DNA of 64,000 nucleotides, taken from the NCBI GenBank assembly GCA_030686115.1, contig CP131612.1:372001-436000 (forward strand), in the 5' to 3' direction. Made by a program: the position numbers and the translations under genes. This DNA comes from Psychrobacter cibarius (GTDB lineage: Bacteria > Pseudomonadota > Gammaproteobacteria > Pseudomonadales > Moraxellaceae). The stretch's first letter is position 1; each line of letters begins with the position of its first letter. The notes under the pieces were generated by a model. The model was not told the origin of the DNA. It made no database searches and saw only the letters and a program-made list of their open reading frames with translations. Positions 19,778 through 29,334 of the stretch are shown piece by piece.

Positions 19778-19873
19778 CGTTATTATTCCTTTTTACGTAT
19801 TTTAAATGAGTTTGTTTTAATTAAAACCAAACGCGGACTAGATAGCATCTTTTAGGCTCAATAACTGCAGGCT

Positions 19874-21232
19874 TCATGCTAGCTCATCTAAGCGAATGCG
19901 TACTACTTTATCAGTAATGGTATCTAATTTTTCAATTTTTTCGATGGCTAGATTCATCTGACTTTCGACCACGGGCAGCGTCAAGATAATAACTGGAACT
20001 TGACCAACTTTGTGCGCAGGTTTTTGTAAAATCGCATCGATATTGATACCAGCATCGCTTAGAATGCGAGTAATATCTGCCAACACACCAGGGCTGTCAT
20101 AAGCATGCACACGCAAATAATAACCGGTAATCATCTGCTCAGCGCGCAATATGGGCGTGTCTGATAGCTGCTCAGGGATAAATGCTAAATGTGGTACATG
20201 GTGACCGTGATTGTTTTGATTACTGTTGCTTTCATCGTTACTGTCTTTGCTACCTAGAACACGCACCAAATCCATTACATCGGCCATCACCGCAGAAGCC
20301 GTCGCACCAGCGCCAGCACCATCACCGCAATATAACGTCTGTCCAAGCGGATGAGAGTTGACCAATACCGCATTTTTTACACCATTGACGTTGGCCAGTA
20401 ACGCATCCTGCGGAATTAGCGTTGGGTGTACGCGCAGCTCGATACCAGAAGCCTCATCATTACCTTGACCATCACGGCGTACGGCAAAGCCCAAATGCTT
20501 GATACGGTAGCCAAGCTCTTCCGCATAGTTGACGTCTTGTAAGGTGATACCAGTGATGCCTTCACAGTAGACCTTATCAAATTGCAGCGGAATACCAAAG
20601 GCGATAGAGGCGAGTAATGCCAGTTTATGAGCCGCATCAATACCTTCGACATCAAAAGTCGGATCTGCTTCTGCATAACCCAATTCTTGTGCTTCGCTCA
20701 ACACGTCTGCAAACGGGCGACCTTTGTCACGCATTTCGGTCATGATAAAGTTGCCAGTACCGTTGATGATACCTGCTAGCCAATCGATTTTATTAGCAGC
20801 GAGCGCTTCGCGCATGACTTTAATAATGGGGATACCGCCTGCGACTGCTGCTTCATAAGCGACATGGACGTTATGCTCTTCAGCAAAGGCAAAGATTTCG
20901 TTGCCATGCTCCGCTAATAGCGCCTTATTTGCAGTCACCACATGCTTGCCGTTTCTAATGGCGTGCATAATTACGTCTTTGGCAAGGGTCGTACCGCCAA
21001 TCACCTCAACGACGATATCGACATTGTCGCTTGCAGCAGTTGCCATCAAGTCACTGTTTTGCATAATATTGGGATCAATATCATCACGATGACGGCGCGT
21101 ACCAACTTCGGTAATGATAATGTCGCGTCCGCTACGGCGTTTTAGCTCATTTAAGTTGTCATTGATTAGATTGATCACGCCCGTTCCGACGGTGCCCAGA
21201 CCAAGTATCGCTAGTTTGATGGAATTACTCAC
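19874..21232 (-). CDS. hom: Homoserine dehydrogenase
   Basis: Hom reduces aspartate semialdehyde to homoserine, the branch to threonine and methionine. The 452-residue monofunctional enzyme has an N-terminal Rossmann motif GLGTVGTG (from residue 11), the catalytic region with NKALLAEHG and NGTGNFIMTEM, GYAEADPTFDVEGIDAAHKL and a C-terminal ACT domain (from about 370, HAYDSPGVLADIT) that should give threonine feedback. A polar Asn/His/Ser insert (near SNDESNSNQNNHGHH) sits just before the ACT domain. It follows dsbC on the same strand, as in Pseudomonas and Acinetobacter, but thrC, which normally follows, is replaced here by a thiolase. Confidence 0.96.
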   Translation of the reverse strand: MSNSIKLAILGLGTVGTGVINLINDNLNELKRRSGRDIIITEVGTRRHRDDIDPNIMQNSDLMATAASDNVDIVVEVIGGTTLAKDVIMHAIRNGKHVVTANKALLAEHGNEIFAFAEEHNVHVAYEAAVAGGIPIIKVMREALAANKIDWLAGIINGTGNFIMTEMRDKGRPFADVLSEAQELGYAEADPTFDVEGIDAAHKLALLASIAFGIPLQFDKVYCEGITGITLQDVNYAEELGYRIKHLGFAVRRDGQGNDEASGIELRVHPTLIPQDALLANVNGVKNAVLVNSHPLGQTLYCGDGAGAGATASAVMADVMDLVRVLGSKDSNDESNSNQNNHGHHVPHLAFIPEQLSDTPILRAEQMITGYYLRVHAYDSPGVLADITRILSDAGINIDAILQKPAHKVGQVPVIILTLPVVESQMNLAIEKIEKLDTITDKVVRIRLDELA

Positions 21233-21502
21233 AGTATCCTCAAGAGGTTAAATATAATGAACCAATAATAACGCTGTCACAGAGTCAAATGCATATGCGC
21301 TACTAGCTATAGTATTTGCGTGCATTTTGACAGTCGCAGCTTTATCGATTTCTCATTACAGTTGAATAAAAAATACTCAAATAAAAAGTATGCTGCTGAT
21401 TTTTCATAGCGCTTTATCGTATCATACCGACAAGCAGTTGTGACGTCTACACAATGTCGCCATCGTCATAGATATCACAAATACCTGAAACAATAACAGA
21501 TT

Positions 21503-22357
21503 TTAGCTAGCACCGACAGCTTGAGCCAACTCCGCCGCAGGTAGATAGCCGCCTACTTGCTGACCAGATTCTGTAAAGATAGCGGGAGTACCACGCACGC
21601 CAAGTTTTGCACCCAGTGCCATGTGTTCTTGTACAGGGCTGGCACAGCTAGGCGCTTGTACATCAGCGCCCATTTTTCCTTGATTCATGGCCGCCTTACG
21701 ATCTTGACTACACCAAATGGCTTCCATTTTTGGCACCGATTCCTGACTGCGCGGCCATGCCAAATAACGTACTTCGATACCACGTGCATTGATATCATCC
21801 ATCTCTTCATGCAGTTTACGACAATAACCACAGTCTGCATCGGTAAAGGCATAGACCACTGACTTCGTTTCGCCTATGGCTGGATAAATCACCATGTCTT
21901 TTTTATCGACGGCTTTTAGTGCTTCTTGTGCGGTACTAGCAACCAATGCCGCACTGATATCGACAGGCAGAGCCTCGCCAACAGCAATAATCTGACCTTG
22001 GATAATGTGTTTGCCAGACTTATCAGTAAAGAAAGAAGGCAGTCCTTCCGCTGTGACCCAATAAATACCATCCATATCTGTTGGTACGGCTGAAATGATA
22101 TTTTCTTCAATACCGGACGTATTTAAATTCGCCTGCAACGCCTTTACCACGGCAGCATCGCTATCAGCGGATACGTTACTTGTACTGGTTTTAGCATCGG
22201 TATTATTGACGATACTGGTGTTGCTGGTCGCATCTGCTGCATTGTTTGAGCAGCCCGCAGCAACCACAACAAGCAGTGCACTCATCATAAAGCGAGATAA
22301 ATTATTTCGAGAAAAGCGGTTTTGAGCAAAGGTGTTTTTTGCAATCGGGGATGACAT
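21503..22357 (-). CDS. dsbC: Thiol:disulfide isomerase DsbC, apparently a lipoprotein
   Basis: A periplasmic isomerase that rearranges wrong disulfides. The C-terminal thioredoxin fold has the active site CGYC (about residue 174) inside FTDADCGYCRKLHEEM and the cis-Pro loop GTPAIF. The N-terminal part is the dimerisation domain. Unlike E. coli DsbC, the signal sequence ends in a lipobox-like VVVAAGC followed by an Ala/Thr/Asn-rich tether, suggesting attachment to a membrane. ATG at 22357 has AGGA nine bases upstream and is preferred; an in-frame ATG at 22378 adds seven residues. dsbC-hom order is conserved in relatives. Confidence 0.9.
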   Translation of the reverse strand: MSSPIAKNTFAQNRFSRNNLSRFMMSALLVVVAAGCSNNAADATSNTSIVNNTDAKTSTSNVSADSDAAVVKALQANLNTSGIEENIISAVPTDMDGIYWVTAEGLPSFFTDKSGKHIIQGQIIAVGEALPVDISAALVASTAQEALKAVDKKDMVIYPAIGETKSVVYAFTDADCGYCRKLHEEMDDINARGIEVRYLAWPRSQESVPKMEAIWCSQDRKAAMNQGKMGADVQAPSCASPVQEHMALGAKLGVRGTPAIFTESGQQVGGYLPAAELAQAVGAS

Positions 22358-22378
22358 ATATAGGTGTCCTGTAGGCAT

Positions 22379-22769
22379 CGTGCCTAATCGTGAAGTCGTT
22401 TTAAGAAAATGATACTAAATTTCTATATAAAGCAATACGTATCGATATTGTCTTAAAGGTTTAAAATTAAAAGGTTTTTTTACAATTTAATAATTATAAA
22501 AGGTGAGTAATCATGTCGCCTATATTAACATATTTATGGCAAATAACAGCCACAGGCTATGAGGTGATATAGGGAGGTGAGGGTAGCAATAATAGTAGTA
22601 GGCATAAACGTCAATTCAAAAAAATAAGATACATTTGTACTATTTAATATTGACGCTTGCCCTTGTAGTCTACGGCTAATAACAGTGTTTTTATAAAAAT
22701 TCATATAAAACTATTGGTATCAGTTATTTTTAACCCTTTATTTCAATAAATTTTTGCTAAGGAGCACAC
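22379..22769. other. 391-bp divergent intergenic region (dsbC / DUF808)
   Basis: AT-rich with no gene. Divergent promoters are expected. AAGGAG just before 22770 is the ribosome-binding site of the DUF808 gene. No other structure was recognised. Confidence 0.5.
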
Positions 22770-23699
22770 ATGGCAGGTGCCAGTTTATTAACCCTACTTG
22801 ATGATATCAGTGTGATATTGGATGATGTTTCCGTCATGACCAAAGTCGCTGCTAAAAAAACCGCTGGTGTATTGGGCGATGATTTGGCGCTCAACGCAGA
22901 ACAGGTCACGGGTGTCAAAGCCAATCGTGAGCTTCCAGTGGTCTGGGCGGTCGCCAAAGGCTCATTTATTAATAAACTTATTCTAGTACCAGCGGCACTC
23001 TTGATTAGTGCTGTTTATCCACCGCTGGTCACTTTTTTACTAATGTGTGGTGGTTTGTTTTTGGTTTATGAAGGTGCTGAAAAAGTCATTCATCGATTTT
23101 GGCCGCATGCTTTGCCGCATGATGAGGAGCAAAATGCTCGTCGGCAAGCCAATGCTGATGAGACTATAGATTTGGTCGCTTTTGAAAAGGAAAAGATCAA
23201 AGGTGCAGTACGTACGGATTTTATTCTGTCAGCTGAGATTATCGTGATTGCCTTGGGATCAACGGCAAGCGCCACTTTATTAGAACGAAGCTTGGTGCTG
23301 TCTATTTTAGCCATCGGTATTACGATTGGTATTTATGGCTTGGTCGCTGGTATCGTGAAAATAGACGATGCAGGTCTGCATTTAATGGAACAAGAAGGGG
23401 CGTTCAAGCAAAAATTGGGCAAGTTAATGTTTGCAGCGGCACCAAAACTGATGAAGTTTCTATCTATCGCTGGCACGTTGGCGATGTTTTTAGTAGGCGG
23501 TGGTATCTTAGTGCATGGTATCGGCTTCTTACATCATGGAGTAGAGGATATCGCTGATTTAACGGGTATCTTTGAAAGCTTAACGACAACGATATTAAAT
23601 GGCGTCATTGGTTTTATTATTGGTGCTGCGGTTGTGGCTATCTTAACAGTTATTAGTAAAATTCGTGGAAAGGACGACACAGCGTCATCTGCACACTAA
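22770..23699 (+). CDS. DUF808 (YedI-like) inner-membrane protein
   Basis: A 309-residue membrane protein of the DUF808/YedI family, recognised from its start MAGASLLTLLDDISVILDDV, the cytoplasmic VAAKKTAGVLGDDLALNA stretch and HRFWPH. About six transmembrane segments follow (roughly 75-95, 165-180, 185-205, 240-260, 280-300). Length matches the family. Function is unknown; a role in envelope homeostasis is only a guess. ATG has AAGGAGCAC immediately upstream. Monocistronic, convergent with rne and sharing its terminator. Confidence 0.88.
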   Translation: MAGASLLTLLDDISVILDDVSVMTKVAAKKTAGVLGDDLALNAEQVTGVKANRELPVVWAVAKGSFINKLILVPAALLISAVYPPLVTFLLMCGGLFLVYEGAEKVIHRFWPHALPHDEEQNARRQANADETIDLVAFEKEKIKGAVRTDFILSAEIIVIALGSTASATLLERSLVLSILAIGITIGIYGLVAGIVKIDDAGLHLMEQEGAFKQKLGKLMFAAAPKLMKFLSIAGTLAMFLVGGGILVHGIGFLHHGVEDIADLTGIFESLTTTILNGVIGFIIGAAVVAILTVISKIRGKDDTASSAH

Positions 23700-23746
23700 G
23701 TCAGTTACCTGTGCTTTAGCTTTATATTTTTTGTAATTTTTTTTCG

Positions 23747-23787
23747 TAAAAAAGCCCCAAAGTTGCTGACAACTTTGGGGCTTTTGC
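23747..23787. terminator. Bidirectional terminator between DUF808 gene and rne
   Basis: A 15-bp stem AAAGCCCCAAAGTTG with its complement, 4-nt loop, with A-run on the left and T-run on the right, so it works for both converging genes. Confidence 0.92.
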
Positions 23788-23803
23788 ATTGTGCGTTATA
23801 CGA

Positions 23804-26800
23804 TTAGCTTTCGCTATCTGAGTCATCAGCCTCTAGTTTTTCAGCTTGCGTGGGCTTTTTATGCTCCGTTTTAGGCTTACGGCTACGTGCCTTTGGTACT
23901 TTTGGCGTGGTCAAATTAAACATACCAGTCTGTGGCAGCAGTTGTTCAGCCACATTTTCAATCATGTTTTTATAACTGGCTATGGTAGTCTTGGATTTAG
24001 CCGCCTGACTGTCGTCTTTGGTATTGATAGGTTGCTCTATCTTAGGCTCATCTGCTGGCTTAATTTTTTCAACGTCAGCTTCTTGAGTATTAGCCTCTTC
24101 AATGTCAGCAGCTTCGCTATCGTCATGTGCCCCGTCAATCTTTTCAGCTGCTACGCGCTCAGCAATCATAGTGTCTTCATTCGACGGCTCGTTAGTTGCT
24201 TCTACTAGCGCTTGATCTGCTTCTAGTAATTGTTCGCTGTGAACACTGATATTATCAGCCTGAGCTTGATTGGCTAGAGCATTTGCCTCAACATCATGAG
24301 CATCCACATTGTTATCATCATGTTCAATAACCGCTTGCTCAGTATCAGCCGCTTGTTCGGTCGGTAGACTCAACACTGCGGGCTCCTGATAACTAGGATG
24401 TTGACCACGTGGATCGTTGCCAGCACGCTTACCAATGGCGCGTGGTTCGACGTCTGTTTTACCTTGCGTTGCCGCAAATTGACTGACCGCTTGTGTCATC
24501 GTTTCAAAGCGCGTCAGGTAATCTGCCGCCAATGGCTGATAGCCATAGTTGCTAAAGTCGAAATTGCTGTCCTCAACGTTAGTATCAGCAGTCAGTGTGA
24601 CGTTCGTCTCAATGTTGGCTGATTTGTTAGCTGATTTTGCTTGCTGCGTATGTGCATCGATAGCAGCAATAAAGCAACTAATGACACCGTCATTTTTCAA
24701 ACGACTTTCTGCATCTGTTAATGCTTTACGAACAAAATCACCAACGGTGCCACGAATAGTCGATGGGCTTGCTACTGCAGGCTCAGCTACTGGTGGTTGT
24801 TCAGTTGCTTGCACTTGCTGACTACGAACCACACGTGGATCATTACTAGCCTGACCAAACTTCTCAGCAGTCACGTAGCGTTTGGCAAATAATGCTTCGT
24901 GCGTTAGTGCCAGTGCTGAGTTGTTCTTATCATTTGCGCTATGACCACTTGCGCTATGACCACTTGCGCTATGACTGTCATTGGCATTGCTAACATCGGC
25001 ATCACTGTCGATGACGTCAACAGTGTCACTATGCGCTTTTTCTGTCGATTCTGATTCTGGCTGCTTTGGCGTTATTACTACGCTGTCCACGTCAGTATCC
25101 ACAGATTTTGAATGGTCAGCTTGGTCTTTGGTAGCGCTGTTAGATGTTGGTTGCTCATCTATAGCAGGTTTTTTGCCAGTAGCGTTACTGTCTGTTTTCG
25201 GGGCATTATTTTGTCCATTGTCTTCAGTGGTGCTAACGTTAACATCATTAACATTAACATCATGAGTTGCTACAGTGCCTTCGTCGTTACCCTTAACAGC
25301 AGCTGTTTCAGGAGCAACTTTTTTGTCATTGCTCTGCTGATTTTCATTCTGCTGTGTATTAGCTTCTTTTGTAATGCTTTCTTTATTAACATCATTTACT
25401 GATTTTTGCTTTTCAGTAGATTGATACTTTGTCTGTGTAGACTTACTGTCATCTAGAGACAAGTGCACGACTTCTGGTGATTTCAGCTCAACAGGTGCTT
25501 CATTGACCTGTAGCACGACTTCATTAGGATCTTGATTTCGACGCGTGTTAGAGTGATTTTTTCGGCTGTTTGCACCTGTCGTCGCTTGCTGATTGGGTTG
25601 CTTAATATTTTCAGCTGTTAGTGTCTCGCCGCGCTCTAACTTGCCACGTGAACCGCGTTGGCTATGCGATTTACGCTTCGCACGAGTTTGCTCATCTGCC
25701 GTATTACTGTCTTTATCAGCATCATCATTGCGCTCGTTTGTATGGTTGCTACTGTCTTGACGATTGCTGTTTTGCTGATTATTGTCTTGACGATTGTTGC
25801 GATTGCGCTCATTCGTGCGTCTGGTATCCTGCTGACGTTTGTTTTGATTGTCAGCCTGCTTGTCATCAGCATTACTTGCAGCACTATTTACGGCGTTGTT
25901 CTCGGTATCGCCGCTTGTTTCATTGCTTGACTCTTCTGCCTGATCTTTTCTTTGACGAGGTTTAGAAGATCTAGATTTACGTGGCTTACGTCTTCTTCTA
26001 TCTTCATTACTGCTATCATCATCGGTGTCGCTGTCTGAGCTACGACGCGCTTGTTGACGATTGGCATTGTTGTCGGATGGTTGTTCGTTATTTTTCTGAC
26101 TGTTCTGCTGATTTTCTGGTACGTTGTTCGATGCACTCGTTGATGTATTACTCAGGGCACTGCTATCAACTTGTCCAAATGAGCCTAAGCTTTGTGCGCC
26201 ATTATTTACTAGTGCTTCAATGGCTTGTGCTGCATCACGACTACTGACGCTATGCGTCGTTGAGGCTTGTGGTGCTTGCGCAAATAGGTTTGATAACCAC
26301 GCCACTGCTTGTGGCTGAGCTGCTGTCTCAACATGTGCAGGAGCTGTAGTTGCTGCTACTGGAGCAACAGGGGCAGGGGCTGCCACACTCTGGTTGTTGT
26401 TTGCTTGTGGCGCGCGCGCCGATGAAACGTTGGTCGTATTTTTATTGTTACGATGGTCGTTACTGTGTTTACTATGCTCAGCTGTACTGGTCGGTTTGTT
26501 TGATTGGCTAGCAGTATCATTGCTCGCTATTTGACGTGGCTGGCGCGTTGGCTGTTGCTCTGGACGCTCTTTTTCAGCCGTTTGCCAGTCAACTTCATAA
26601 CCCAAATCGCTATGTTCTTGGGCTGTATCCGTAATACGCTCATAGCTTGAAGGCGCAAAGCCATCACGGTTAAAGTGTAGTTTAAAGTTAGGCGACTCTA
26701 AATGCGCGTGTGGCAAAATCGTGATACGCGTGCCACTGTCTTGCTCAAGATAAACTAAGGCATCACGTTTTTCGTTTAATAAGAAGGCGGCGATATCTGT

Positions 26801-28120
26801 TGGAACTTCTGCTTGTACTTCGCCTTGACGTTCTTTTAGCGCGATTTGTTCAATCTGACGCATAATTGATAGTGACAATGAGCGCAAGTCACGAATCATG
26901 CCGTTACCATGGCAGCGTGGGCAGATATAGCCGGTTGATTCTTCTAGCGATGGACGTAGACGCTGACGGCTCATTTCCATCAAACCAAACTTAGAAATAT
27001 CACCAAATTGCACGCGTGCACGGTCATATTTGGTGGCATCAATCAGACGTTTTTCGACTTCTTTTTGATGCTTATTGTCATTCATATCAATAAAATCAAT
27101 GACAATCAAACCACCCATATCACGCAAACGTAGCTGACGGGCAATTTCATCGGCTGCTTCTAGGTTGGTATGATACGCAGTTTCGGCAACGTCTGAACCT
27201 TTGGTCGACTTGGCTGAGTTGATATCGATAGAGACTAGTGCTTCAGTTTGATCAATAACGATTGAGCCGCCTGATGGCAAACGCACTTCACGTTGATACG
27301 CGGTTTCGATCTGTTTTTCGATATTAAAGCGCGAAAACATGGGCTCATAATCGGTATATTTGCGTAGCTTTTCTGCTTGTTTTGGCATCACTGCATCGAT
27401 AAATCCTGCCGCTTCAATATAAGCGTTTTCATTATCAATCCAAATCTCAGCGATATCATCACGTAGATAATCACGAACAGCACGTGTGACAACGCCCGCT
27501 TCTTGGTGAACCAAGCGCGGTGAAGGATATTTTTGGTTTTGTTCTTGAATGGCTTGCCAGATATTCAGCAAGTGATTTAAATCGTGCTGTAAATCTTCTT
27601 GAGTTTTACCAATACCCGCGGTACGAATGATGACACTCATGCCTTTTGGTAAATCAAGATTGCTTAGCATACGCTTCATGTCTTCGCGCAGTTTGCCTGA
27701 GATTTGACGTGAGATACCGCCGCCACGAGGGTTATTTGGCATCAATACCAAATAGCGACCAGCTAATGAGACATACGTCGATAGGGCAGCGCCTTTGTTA
27801 CCGCGCTCTTCTTTTTCGACTTGGACGATTAATTCATCGCCTTCTTTGATCAGCTTTTTGATGTTTTCGTCACGTGGATTACCGCTTAAGTATTCAGCAG
27901 AGATTTCACGAATGGGTAAAAAACCTTGGCGCTGTGAGCCATATTCGACAAACACCGCTTCAAGCGATGGCTCGACACGGGTCACATGACCTTTATATAT
28001 ATTGGATTTTTTTTGTTCACGAGTACGGTTTTCAAGATCGAAATCGTAAAGATGGTTGCCTTTACATAAGGCGACACGAATTTCTTCGTTTTGAGTAGCG
28101 TTGATCAAAATGCGTTTCAT
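23804..28120 (-). CDS. rne: Ribonuclease E
   Basis: RNase E is the essential endonuclease that starts mRNA decay and processes rRNA and tRNA, and is the scaffold of the degradosome. The catalytic half (residues 1 to about 520) contains the S1 domain (SNIYKGHVTRVEPSLEAVFVEYG), the DNase I-like subdomain with IDINSAKS and IDFIDMND, and the zinc-link CPRCHGNG near residue 404. The C-terminal 900 residues are disordered, rich in Asn/Gln/Ser/Asp, with Arg-rich patches (RRRKPRKSRSSKPRQ) likely to bind RNA. At 1438 residues it is far longer than the E. coli protein (1061). A 15-bp repeat encodes SGHSA copies. Divergent from rluC, as in relatives. Confidence 0.97.
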   Translation of the reverse strand: MKRILINATQNEEIRVALCKGNHLYDFDLENRTREQKKSNIYKGHVTRVEPSLEAVFVEYGSQRQGFLPIREISAEYLSGNPRDENIKKLIKEGDELIVQVEKEERGNKGAALSTYVSLAGRYLVLMPNNPRGGGISRQISGKLREDMKRMLSNLDLPKGMSVIIRTAGIGKTQEDLQHDLNHLLNIWQAIQEQNQKYPSPRLVHQEAGVVTRAVRDYLRDDIAEIWIDNENAYIEAAGFIDAVMPKQAEKLRKYTDYEPMFSRFNIEKQIETAYQREVRLPSGGSIVIDQTEALVSIDINSAKSTKGSDVAETAYHTNLEAADEIARQLRLRDMGGLIVIDFIDMNDNKHQKEVEKRLIDATKYDRARVQFGDISKFGLMEMSRQRLRPSLEESTGYICPRCHGNGMIRDLRSLSLSIMRQIEQIALKERQGEVQAEVPTDIAAFLLNEKRDALVYLEQDSGTRITILPHAHLESPNFKLHFNRDGFAPSSYERITDTAQEHSDLGYEVDWQTAEKERPEQQPTRQPRQIASNDTASQSNKPTSTAEHSKHSNDHRNNKNTTNVSSARAPQANNNQSVAAPAPVAPVAATTAPAHVETAAQPQAVAWLSNLFAQAPQASTTHSVSSRDAAQAIEALVNNGAQSLGSFGQVDSSALSNTSTSASNNVPENQQNSQKNNEQPSDNNANRQQARRSSDSDTDDDSSNEDRRRRKPRKSRSSKPRQRKDQAEESSNETSGDTENNAVNSAASNADDKQADNQNKRQQDTRRTNERNRNNRQDNNQQNSNRQDSSNHTNERNDDADKDSNTADEQTRAKRKSHSQRGSRGKLERGETLTAENIKQPNQQATTGANSRKNHSNTRRNQDPNEVVLQVNEAPVELKSPEVVHLSLDDSKSTQTKYQSTEKQKSVNDVNKESITKEANTQQNENQQSNDKKVAPETAAVKGNDEGTVATHDVNVNDVNVSTTEDNGQNNAPKTDSNATGKKPAIDEQPTSNSATKDQADHSKSVDTDVDSVVITPKQPESESTEKAHSDTVDVIDSDADVSNANDSHSASGHSASGHSANDKNNSALALTHEALFAKRYVTAEKFGQASNDPRVVRSQQVQATEQPPVAEPAVASPSTIRGTVGDFVRKALTDAESRLKNDGVISCFIAAIDAHTQQAKSANKSANIETNVTLTADTNVEDSNFDFSNYGYQPLAADYLTRFETMTQAVSQFAATQGKTDVEPRAIGKRAGNDPRGQHPSYQEPAVLSLPTEQAADTEQAVIEHDDNNVDAHDVEANALANQAQADNISVHSEQLLEADQALVEATNEPSNEDTMIAERVAAEKIDGAHDDSEAADIEEANTQEADVEKIKPADEPKIEQPINTKDDSQAAKSKTTIASYKNMIENVAEQLLPQTGMFNLTTPKVPKARSRKPKTEHKKPTQAEKLEADDSDSES
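24934..24978. repeat. 15-bp tandem repeat inside rne
   Basis: Two perfect units TTGCGCTATGACCAC and a third that differs in its last bases. Read on the minus strand they encode repeated SGHSA in the disordered RNase E tail, so copy-number change would not break the frame. Confidence 0.85.
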
Positions 28121-29334
28121 ATTTGTATCCTATGAGTACGCATAACAACGACGAGACGGGCTTTAGAGCGCAATGGCAAGTATGGCTAATATTTAAATTA
28201 GCATGGGCAGATGTTAATCAACGATAGAACGTAAAGCATGGGTTAATAAAGCACTTGGGCTTTGTCAATGACTTGTTTTTTACCTAAAGCGTGTTAGCAG
28301 AACTAACGTAAATATAAAATTTATAGGGTGTAAGGCTATCTATTTATATCCTATTATTGATAGGTTTGGTACAAATATTAATGCGTCAGCATGCGATTCA
28401 GTTGTACTATCAGCAAGCTTTATTGGTAGTCATGCCAGCTTACTTTGTAAGAGCAGGCGACGGGCAGTGACGAGATTCAATATACTGATATTCAAAAGGC
28501 GTTGTGCTGCTGCAATCCATCCATCAAAGTCTAGCAATAATATAGCTGTTATAAATACCATTATATGAAATGGTGATATTCAATATGAAATGGTGATATT
28601 CAGCAATTATTTGTTTAGGTAAAGCAATTGGTCACTCTTTATTTATCGTTCTTTCTGGTATAACGTCAATAATATCTTGGGTGTTTTACGGTTAGGTGTC
28701 GCGGCTCCGGTGATCAGCGGGGCGTACTTGGCAAACAGAATAAATGACCAAACTATTGGTGTGGTGCTGTATTCATATCTTTTTTATCGTTATCTGTTTG
28801 ACCACCAATACGTAGGCAGCTATCGATATACTTCTCGATCCTAATGCTAAACAACCCATACTTGCTCAACTACACTTGCCTAAAAGACCGCCAATAACCA
28901 GTCATTAAATCATGAATAATTATCAAATAAAGTCGTTGTCATGCAGGTTGTGAGTCAATGTAGTGTCATTATCGGTCAATAAACAGGCACTTAGCCAAAC
29001 TTATCAACGCTGAATTTATGAACACAAAGGTATTTAGTGTCACTATTTATTCTATGGTACTGAGTAAAGTCAGTACGATACTTTCATTTTACAATTTATG
29101 GGGACATATCTATAAATATCTACAAGTGATATTTCTAAACAGATACTGCGCCCTAAAATCCGATTAAACATACAATGTTGGCAGGGTATACCGCTAATAC
29201 CTTTTCACTAAAAGTTCGTAAAAATGGTAATGCACTATTTAGAACAACAACAACGATTATTGCTGCAGTCTCTGCTTAATTGTCGCTCAACATGCTAAAC
29301 TATAGCAAATCTTTCTGTAAATACCTAACTAAAA
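28121..29334. other. 1.2-kb gene-free region between rne and rluC
   Basis: Holds the divergent promoters and probably a long rne 5' leader. It also holds a perfect tandem 20-bp repeat (28563-28602), a 69-codon open stretch without a start codon (28623-28832) whose middle reads like a membrane-protein fragment (LGVAAPVISGAYLANRI), and a 7-bp hairpin GTACTGA/TCAGTAC at 29057-29076. The open stretch may be remains of a decayed gene, but no homologue was recognised. Confidence 0.45.
28563..28602. repeat. Perfect tandem duplication of 20 bp
   Basis: The unit ATATGAAATGGTGATATTCA occurs twice with no mismatch and no spacer, within the rne-rluC gap. Confidence 0.9.

Noticed and set aside
21284..21331. 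Imperfect inverted repeat (GTCAAATGCA / TGCATTTTGAC) between hom and dsbC considered as a terminator
   Set aside because: No T-run follows on either strand and the stem is interrupted; chance or a weak regulatory structure is as likely.
25621..25965. Overlapping open frames on the plus strand opposite the RNase E tail, also 23846-24208 and 25981-26247
   Set aside because: They are antisense shadows of a low-complexity coding region, with no ribosome-binding sites or recognisable domains.
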